Shown piece by piece: positions 6,091-10,491 of a stretch of 10,491 nucleotides of DNA. This DNA comes from JBOHWJ01 sp050736615 (lineage in GTDB: Bacteria > Desulfobacterota > Binatia > Binatales > Binataceae). Made by a program: the position numbers and the translations under genes. Location: positions 1 through 10,491 of the forward strand of contig JBOHWL010000258.1 of NCBI GenBank assembly GCA_050736615.1, read 5' to 3'. Position 1 is the first letter of the stretch, and each line of letters opens with the position of its first letter. Under the pieces are notes generated by a model. The model was not told the DNA's origin and searched no databases. It was given only the letters and a program-made list of their open reading frames with translations.

Positions 6091-6792
6091 ATGGCTGCCG
6101 TCATCACACCAATGCGTGGTACTCCCGGCAAGCGCGGCAGCGGCTCCTGGCTACTGAACGTCATCCGAGTCGTTTTGCTGGCCGCTTTGGCTGGCGGCTC
6201 GATTTATCTCCTGCTCACGCACGCGGAATGGTTCGAGAATCCGCTGATCGTCAAGTACGAGATCCTGTCATGGGGGGTGTGGGGGCCGATCGCTTACATG
6301 CTGCTGTACGCGGTCGGGCCGTCTTTTCTTGTGCCCGGCGCCGTTATGACCATGGCGGGCGGGCTCGCTTTTGGCGCCTTATGGGGTGCGCTGTATTCGA
6401 TGGTCGGCGCTGACGTGGGCGCGCTGGTCGCGTTCGCGGCCGGCCGCTTTCTCGGTCATTCGTTCGTTGAGGGCGTGATCGGCTCGCACTTTGACCATAT
6501 CATGGAGCGGCTTGAACGTAGCGGCTTCTACATTATTCTCTACCTGCGCATCGTGCCGCTGATTCCGTACAACGCGCTCAATCTATTGGCGGGCGCTTCG
6601 CCCATCAGGTTTCGCGACTATTTGTCGGCAAGCCTGGTTGGCATGATTCCAGGCACCATTCTGTTTGCATTTTTGGGCGACGCCTTATGGCACCCGGAGT
6701 CGCCGCGCTTTTTTATCGCGGTGGGCCTGATTCTCTGTTGCTTCGCGGCGGGGGAAGCTTACCGTCGCTGGAAATCGGTGCCGCTGACGTGA
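6091..6792 (+). CDS. TVP38/TMEM64 (DedA-superfamily) membrane protein
   Basis: An inner-membrane protein of 233 residues from the ATG at 6091. The VTT/SNARE-associated core is clear: GPSFLVPGAVMTMAGGLAFG, then a GRFLG segment (AAGRFLGHSF), then LRIVPLIPYNALNLLAGASPIRFRDYL followed by GMIPGTILFAFLGD. Proteins of this superfamily are membrane-homeostasis factors, and some members move lipids across the membrane. The exact cargo here is unknown. An in-frame GTG at 6079 would add four residues, but it lies directly downstream of the -10 box at 6071-6076 and would probably not be transcribed. A third option is the ATG at 6112. No Shine-Dalgarno sequence is visible, so the message may be nearly leaderless. 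Confidence 0.88.
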   Translation: MAAVITPMRGTPGKRGSGSWLLNVIRVVLLAALAGGSIYLLLTHAEWFENPLIVKYEILSWGVWGPIAYMLLYAVGPSFLVPGAVMTMAGGLAFGALWGALYSMVGADVGALVAFAAGRFLGHSFVEGVIGSHFDHIMERLERSGFYIILYLRIVPLIPYNALNLLAGASPIRFRDYLSASLVGMIPGTILFAFLGDALWHPESPRFFIAVGLILCCFAAGEAYRRWKSVPLT

Positions 6793-6821
6793 CCTGCTCG
6801 CGCGATACTTGTCGTCGGCAT

Positions 6822-6843
6822 CTGGCATAAAGCTGGCATAAAG
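6822..6843 (+). repeat. Tandem 11-bp direct repeat before the antitoxin gene
   Basis: CTGGCATAAAG occurs twice without a gap (6822-6832 and 6833-6843), just before the antitoxin ribosome site AAAGGA (6840-6845). Tandem short repeats here could be binding sites for the ribbon-helix-helix antitoxin, which in related systems represses its own operon. Confidence 0.45.
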
Positions 6844-6855
6844 GATGATACTGCC

Positions 6856-7098
6856 ATGTCCGAGCTGTTGACGATTCGCATGGACGACGAAACCAAAACC
6901 CGGTTAGAAAAGCTCGCCAAAACGATGGATCGCACTCAATCCGATGTCGCCGTCGAGGCAATCCGCGCCTACCTCGCCCTCAGCGCGTGGCAAATTGAAG
7001 AACTTGGGCGCGCGCTGAACGAAGCCGATGAGAATAATTTCGCCACGGAAGAAGAGGTGAAAGCGGTCGTCGGGAAATGGCGCGACGGTGAACGTTAG
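6856..7098 (+). CDS. Ribbon-helix-helix (CopG/ParD-like) antitoxin
   Basis: An 80-residue soluble protein. The N-terminal LLTIRMDDETKTRLEKLAKTMDRTQSDVAVEAIRAYL is a ribbon-helix-helix DNA-binding fold: one beta strand (residues 4-9), then two helices ending in the AIRAYL pattern typical of CopG/ParD antitoxins. The acidic C-terminal tail (ELGRALNEADENNFATEEEVKAVV) would wrap the toxin. AAAGGA at 6840-6845, ten bases upstream, supports the ATG start. The stop overlaps the toxin start at 7088, so the two are translationally coupled. The protein should neutralise the toxin by direct binding and repress the operon, possibly through the tandem repeat upstream. Confidence 0.88.
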   Translation: MSELLTIRMDDETKTRLEKLAKTMDRTQSDVAVEAIRAYLALSAWQIEELGRALNEADENNFATEEEVKAVVGKWRDGER

Positions 7099-7372
7099 AT
7101 GGCTTCGTACCGCACTGCGAAATCTCGATCAGGCGGCCGCGTATATAGCGCGTGACGATCCGCAGGCCGCCGCCCAATTCATTGAACTCGTGATGGCGAG
7201 CGTCAATCGCCTCATCACACATCCGGACTCGGGCCGGCCGGGGCGAGTGTCTGGGACGCGCGAATTAGTGATCAGCGGCGCGCCGTATATTGTTCCGTAC
7301 CGCGTCAAAGGTGAGATGGTGGAAATTTTAAGAGTGTTTCACGGTGCCAGGAAATGGCCGGAGAACATTTGA
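7088..7372 (+). CDS. ParE/RelE-family toxin
   Basis: A 94-residue protein of the ParE/RelE toxin superfamily. It starts with the strand and helix pair VRWLRTALRNLDQAAAYIARDDPQAA. It ends with the core GRPGRVSGTRELVISGAPYIVPYRV and VEILRVFHGARKWP, where the last Arg-containing strand is the conserved signature of the family. ParE members poison DNA gyrase, while RelE members cut mRNA on ribosomes. The sequence looks closer to ParE, but this is not proven. The GTG start overlaps the antitoxin stop by 11 bases. The ATG at 7099 is in a different frame and cannot be the start. The two genes are a type II toxin-antitoxin module placed between two membrane-protein genes. Confidence 0.88.
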   Translation: MNVRWLRTALRNLDQAAAYIARDDPQAAAQFIELVMASVNRLITHPDSGRPGRVSGTRELVISGAPYIVPYRVKGEMVEILRVFHGARKWPENI

Positions 7373-7477
7373 TGGCTCGATGGTATTTCAGCTACCCGCC
7401 ACTGCGCATTTGAATCGAGGAAATTGAACACGAGGCGCCGCGGCTCCCGCTATTCCCTGTTGACTGAAGTCTGAAGC

Positions 7478-8212
7478 ATGCCTCAGCGCGTGTTGATGCC
7501 GCTCGCACTCGCCTCGGCGACTTTTTTTTCCACCGGCTTGGGCGGGGTCGCCGCTGTGCGCTTGCGCGACCGTCTTCATCTGTTGCTCGGCTTCAGTTCC
7601 GGCGCCGTCCTGGCCGTGGCATTGTTCGATATCCTGCCGGAAGTCTTCAGCTTCGGCGATGGGTACGGCCATATGCCATTGGCCGCCTTCGCTTTTCTGG
7701 TTTTCTTTGGCCTCGAACGTTACACCACCATGCATCGCTCGCGCGAACACGTCCATGCTCACACGGCGCACGAGCCGGAATTGGGCACGCTGTCCGCAGC
7801 GGGTTTGGTCTTGCACAGCTTTCTCGACGGCGTCGCCATCGGGGTCGGTTATCAGACCAACGCCAGGACCGGCCTGCTTATCGCGTTGGGCATAATCACG
7901 CACGATCTCAGCGACGGGCTCAACACCGTCACCGTCGTTCTCGCGCATGGCAACCAGCTCAGGCGCGCGCTGATATGGCTGCTGTTGGATATGATCGCGC
8001 CGTTGGCCGGCACGGCGGTGACATTCCTGTTCAATCTAGGCAGCGGCCTGTTGCCGTGGGTGCTGGCCTTCTTCGCCGGCTCGTTCCTCTATATTGGCGC
8101 TTCGGATCTGTTGCCGGAAGCGCGCGAACATGATTCGCCATGGGTCGGCGTCGCCACCGCAATCGGCATGCTGATGATCTATTTGACTACGCGAGTATTG
8201 CGCGGGGCCTAA
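7478..8212 (+). CDS. ZIP-family metal transporter
   Basis: A 244-residue inner-membrane protein with about eight hydrophobic segments. ZIP proteins import zinc, iron and other divalent metals into the cytosol. The metal-site helices are visible: VLHSFLDGVAIGVG (111-124, H113 and D117) and IITHDLSDGLNTV (139-151, H142, D143, D146). In the second helix the usual HExPEG pattern reads HDLSDG, so Glu is replaced by Asp at two positions. FDILPEVF (50-57) and ASDLLPEA (208-215) also fit the family. The loop between segments 3 and 4 is His-rich (HVHAHTAH, 91-98), a typical metal-collecting loop. The ATG has only a weak GAAG before it. The 105 bases upstream show no clear promoter. Its stop overlaps that of the convergent MFS gene. 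Confidence 0.85.
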   Translation: MPQRVLMPLALASATFFSTGLGGVAAVRLRDRLHLLLGFSSGAVLAVALFDILPEVFSFGDGYGHMPLAAFAFLVFFGLERYTTMHRSREHVHAHTAHEPELGTLSAAGLVLHSFLDGVAIGVGYQTNARTGLLIALGIITHDLSDGLNTVTVVLAHGNQLRRALIWLLLDMIAPLAGTAVTFLFNLGSGLLPWVLAFFAGSFLYIGASDLLPEAREHDSPWVGVATAIGMLMIYLTTRVLRGA

Positions 8213-9597
8213 TCGCTCAAGCCCTGGCCCGAACCGCCCGTTTCAGATTGCGCCGTCAGGCTCCGTTGCGTTTCTCCCGACGGCGTCCGCGCAGTCATGG
8301 TCTCGGGCATCGCCAGACCGAGCACCGCCAGAGCGGCCAGCGCGATCGCCGCCAGGATCAGAAACCCGGCGTTATAGCCGGCGTGCTCGACCACGAATCC
8401 GGTCATCACGTTGCTCAGTGAAGCGCCAATCGCGACGCCGGTTGAAATGGCGCCCTGGATCAAATTGAAACGGCCGGTGCCTTGGGCCAAATCCGCCACG
8501 ATGATCACCCAAATCACGCCGAAGATGCCGGCGCCGACGCCGTCGAGAGCCTGGATCGAAATCAAGGCGTAGGCATCGCGCGTGACAGTGAACAGAATCC
8601 CGCGCAGGGGCAGCGCGGCAAAGCCAATCATGAGTATCGGTTTGCGTCCCCAGCGATTGGCGTAACGACCCGCCAGCAAAGCTATCGGGATCATCACGAT
8701 TTGGGCGACGATGATACATGCGGACATGTCCAGCGCCGGACTGGCGTGCCGCGCCGAGGACAGCAACTCACCGACCAGCGGCAGCATCGCCGCATTGGCG
8801 AAATGAAACAAGATTACCGCGCCGGCGAAGATCATCAGCCGGTGATCCGCGACGAGTTCTCTCATACCCGCGAAGTGCGCCTTGCCACCGGCGCCGGGCG
8901 GGGCCTGGCGCGCGAGGTCATGATCAATTTCACGCTCGCGAATGGAAAGCGCGGAGGCCACCGTCGCCAGGCTCATCACGGCCGAGGCGTAGAAAATCGC
9001 GGCGTAGGAGATGAAGTGACCGGCCAATCCCGCCATCGCCGCGCCAAACACATTACCCGCATGGTTGTACGCATCGTTGCGTCCCACCCGGCGGGAAAAT
9101 CGTGCGCGCCCGACCAGACCCAGGCTGACCGCCGCGATTGCGGGACCGAAGACTACCGCGGCGACCCCAATCCAGACCTGGGAACCGACCACGATCGCCA
9201 TCCCCGACTGGGTGCCAATCGCCAGACATCCAACCGCGAGCGCGAGGGCCGCCGCCGCCATCAACGCGCGTTTGCGGCGCGTCGCGTCCACCAGCGCACC
9301 CACCGGAGTCTGCGCGAGCACCGTCGCGATCCCCTGCGCGCCCATCGCGATACCGATGCGTCCGAGTGACCAATGGAGGCTTGCCAGCAGATAAATCGCC
9401 AAATAGGGACCGACGCCGGTCTGCACGTCGGCCTGGAAGAAGTTCACCAGGTCGAGCGCGCGCAGACTGCGCGCCGACGCGGTTGCCTCGAGAGGTTGAA
9501 CCGACGGGTTATCGTGGTCGTTGATGGGGTTGCGCACTGGGATAGGATGGTCTTCGCGTCGGGGATGATGTGAGCCCAAGCGCACGCCTCGTGCCAA
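8209..9597 (-). CDS. Major facilitator superfamily (MFS) transporter
   Basis: A large inner-membrane protein (462 residues from the TTG at 9597) with about twelve hydrophobic segments in two halves. The MFS loop 2-3 motif is GALVDATRRKRAL, and the related loop 8-9 sequence is AGRYANRWGRKPILM. The central loop (REREIDHDLARQAPPGAGG) separates the halves, and the C-terminal tail is hydrophilic. It is most likely a proton-driven exporter of small molecules, but no substrate can be read. The start is uncertain: TTG at 9597, GTG at 9585 and GTG at 9537 are all in frame and none has a clear ribosome site. The last lies closest to the conserved region that begins with LRALDLVNFFQADVQTG. It converges on the ZIP gene with overlapping stops. 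Confidence 0.87.
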   Translation of the reverse strand: MARGVRLGSHHPRREDHPIPVRNPINDHDNPSVQPLEATASARSLRALDLVNFFQADVQTGVGPYLAIYLLASLHWSLGRIGIAMGAQGIATVLAQTPVGALVDATRRKRALMAAAALALAVGCLAIGTQSGMAIVVGSQVWIGVAAVVFGPAIAAVSLGLVGRARFSRRVGRNDAYNHAGNVFGAAMAGLAGHFISYAAIFYASAVMSLATVASALSIREREIDHDLARQAPPGAGGKAHFAGMRELVADHRLMIFAGAVILFHFANAAMLPLVGELLSSARHASPALDMSACIIVAQIVMIPIALLAGRYANRWGRKPILMIGFAALPLRGILFTVTRDAYALISIQALDGVGAGIFGVIWVIIVADLAQGTGRFNLIQGAISTGVAIGASLSNVMTGFVVEHAGYNAGFLILAAIALAALAVLGLAMPETMTARTPSGETQRSLTAQSETGGSGQGLSD

Positions 9598-10234
9598 TCG
9601 AGTCCATCAATGGATTCGCTCATCACTGCGGCGAGGCTGTCCGAACTACAGACGGGTGGGTGTCTTCACAGCGGACGCCCGGCTGCGCGCGGGATCCATA
9701 CACGAGGCCGAAAGAGCCTACGCCACCAGACGAAAAATGGCCTTCGCGGTTCGGCATCGATCTTGATGCTCATGGGAGCCATTCCAGTTTGAGAGACCGT
9801 CATGAGACGCATCGCTATTGCTACGATCCGCTCGCTCAGCATAGGCGATCAGGCGGCACCGTTAGGTGCTGCCGCACCGCCGCCGCCGCTTTGAGACAAG
9901 ATGGGCATTTTGAAATTGGCGGGCCCGCCAGCGCACGCCGCGACGTATAAGGACGGTATACGCGAAGCGCGCCCAAGCTCCAGTCGCTCACTTAAGTCGG
10001 CACATCCGCGCATTGGGAATCCTGCAAGATCGCGTCATCGTTCCCGTCGTCAGTGCGTACGCGGATCTTGAGACTCAAAGAGTTGGGATTGGGCTGAGGC
10101 TTTGTGAGTTTTTTGCGTTCACCAAACCAACCATGAATGATGATCGCCTTGTTTGTCCGTCGTTCCGAGCGCAGCCGGATCAGCGGAGCCTGGACGAAGC
10201 GATGAAGGCGGCTGGGAGCCGCGCCCGAAGCCCT
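9598..10234. other. 637-bp stretch with no convincing gene
   Basis: Lies between the 5' end of the MFS gene and the 3' end of the regulator-like gene, both on the minus strand. No frame gives a recognisable protein. Visible structure: a perfect 14-bp palindrome TGGCGGGCCCGCCA (9917-9930); an inverted pair CGTATA/TATACG (9944-9949 and 9957-9962); and a hairpin GCGGCT/AGCCGC (10208-10222) just past the stop of the regulator-like gene, which could act as its terminator but lacks a T-tract. A 58-codon minus-strand ORF (9842-9666), basic and aromatic in its second half (FFVWWRRLFRPRVW), has no ribosome site and is not recognised. The region may carry the MFS promoter and gene remnants; neither can be shown. 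Confidence 0.5.
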
Positions 10235-10491
10235 TCAACGGCCCAGAGCGTAGCGCACGGTGTTGAGTATGTAGATGAAGTCGCGCGGTGAGTTGATTTC
10301 GCCCATCAGCGCCACTTGCGACAATATCTCCATCTCGGCGGTGGTGATGCTGTGCAGGCGGCGCAGACGTTCGTCACGGCGAAATTCTTCCCAAGCCGAG
10401 CGTTTGCCGCGGCCATCGTTAGTCTTGAGCATTTCCAGCGCGCGTGGATTGGCCAGAAAAAATAATTCGCGCTGGTCAAGCCCAAGCACTT
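10235..10491 (-). CDS. XRE-type regulator-like protein, C-terminal part (5' end outside window)
   Basis: About 85 residues are visible; the frame continues past the window edge, and the GTG near 10489 reads as an internal Val. The first residues, VLGLDQRELFFLANPRALEML, look like the end of an XRE/Cro-type helix-turn-helix domain, whose last helices often read ALGLDxRELLFLANP. The remaining segment, including FRRDERLRRLHSITTAEMEILSQVALMGEINSPRDFIYILNTVRYALGR, is predicted helical, polar and without membrane segments. If the reading is right, this is a small DNA-binding regulator with a C-terminal extension. The helix-turn-helix itself is outside the window, so the assignment is tentative. A weak hairpin follows its stop. 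Confidence 0.6.
   Translation of the reverse strand, partial: VLGLDQRELFFLANPRALEMLKTNDGRGKRSAWEEFRRDERLRRLHSITTAEMEILSQVALMGEINSPRDFIYILNTVRYALGR

Noticed and set aside
8482..9369. Plus-strand open frame of 295 codons across the MFS gene
   Set aside because: It is antisense to the MFS gene. The translation is Arg/His/Gln-rich with no hydrophobic core or motif, while the minus strand has clear membrane segments.
9859..9875. Hairpin-like GCACC/GGTGC around 9865 as a terminator
   Set aside because: Only five pairs, no T-tract, and not placed after any gene that needs one.
9570..9950. Plus-strand open frame of 126 codons in the gap after the MFS gene
   Set aside because: The composition is low-complexity and charged, with no fold, motif or ribosome site; it also overlaps the MFS 5' end.
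10013..10291. Plus-strand open frame of 92 codons near the right end
   Set aside because: It overlaps the regulator-like gene on the other strand, has no ribosome site, and its translation is not recognisable.

Overview
This is a GC-rich, gene-dense bacterial chromosome segment. It has short intergenic gaps, several stop/start overlaps, and mixed ATG, GTG and possibly TTG starts. No gene here fixes the lineage. The GC content and the GTCATTCYGARC-type palindromic repeats are compatible with several deep-branching GC-rich phyla (for example Desulfobacterota-like groups or Acidobacteriota), but that is only an impression.

Left block, plus strand (1-3063): the 3' part of a HAD-family phosphatase, then a radical SAM protein with an unusual CX8CX2C cluster motif, then an SLC13/DASS-type permease whose start overlaps the radical SAM stop (GTGA). 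The permease has lost the usual SNT ion-binding motifs in both repeats. These three probably form one transcription unit. The tightly linked radical SAM/permease pair is the least explained part of the window.

Between this block and the next (3139-3450) lies a 304-bp non-coding element. It has 16-bp terminal inverted repeats and a CTAA duplication on each side, which is the signature of a MITE mobilised by an IS5-group transposase. Its interior is built of imperfect palindromes.

Sulfate activation block (3534-5248): cysC (APS kinase) and sat (ATP sulfurylase) overlap at ATGA and together convert sulfate to APS and PAPS. Two hairpins follow sat. A convergent DUF924 gene (minus strand, 5338-5931) comes next. 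A 12-bp perfect palindrome sits at its 5' end, and a good sigma-70-like promoter lies farther along for the plus-strand TVP38/TMEM64 (DedA-superfamily) membrane protein.

The right block has a ribbon-helix-helix antitoxin and ParE/RelE toxin pair, a ZIP-family metal transporter, and an MFS transporter on the minus strand whose stop codon overlaps that of the ZIP gene. A 637-bp stretch without a convincing gene follows. The window ends in the C-terminal part of a minus-strand protein that looks like an XRE-type regulator. I see no rRNA, tRNA, CRISPR array or complete insertion sequence.
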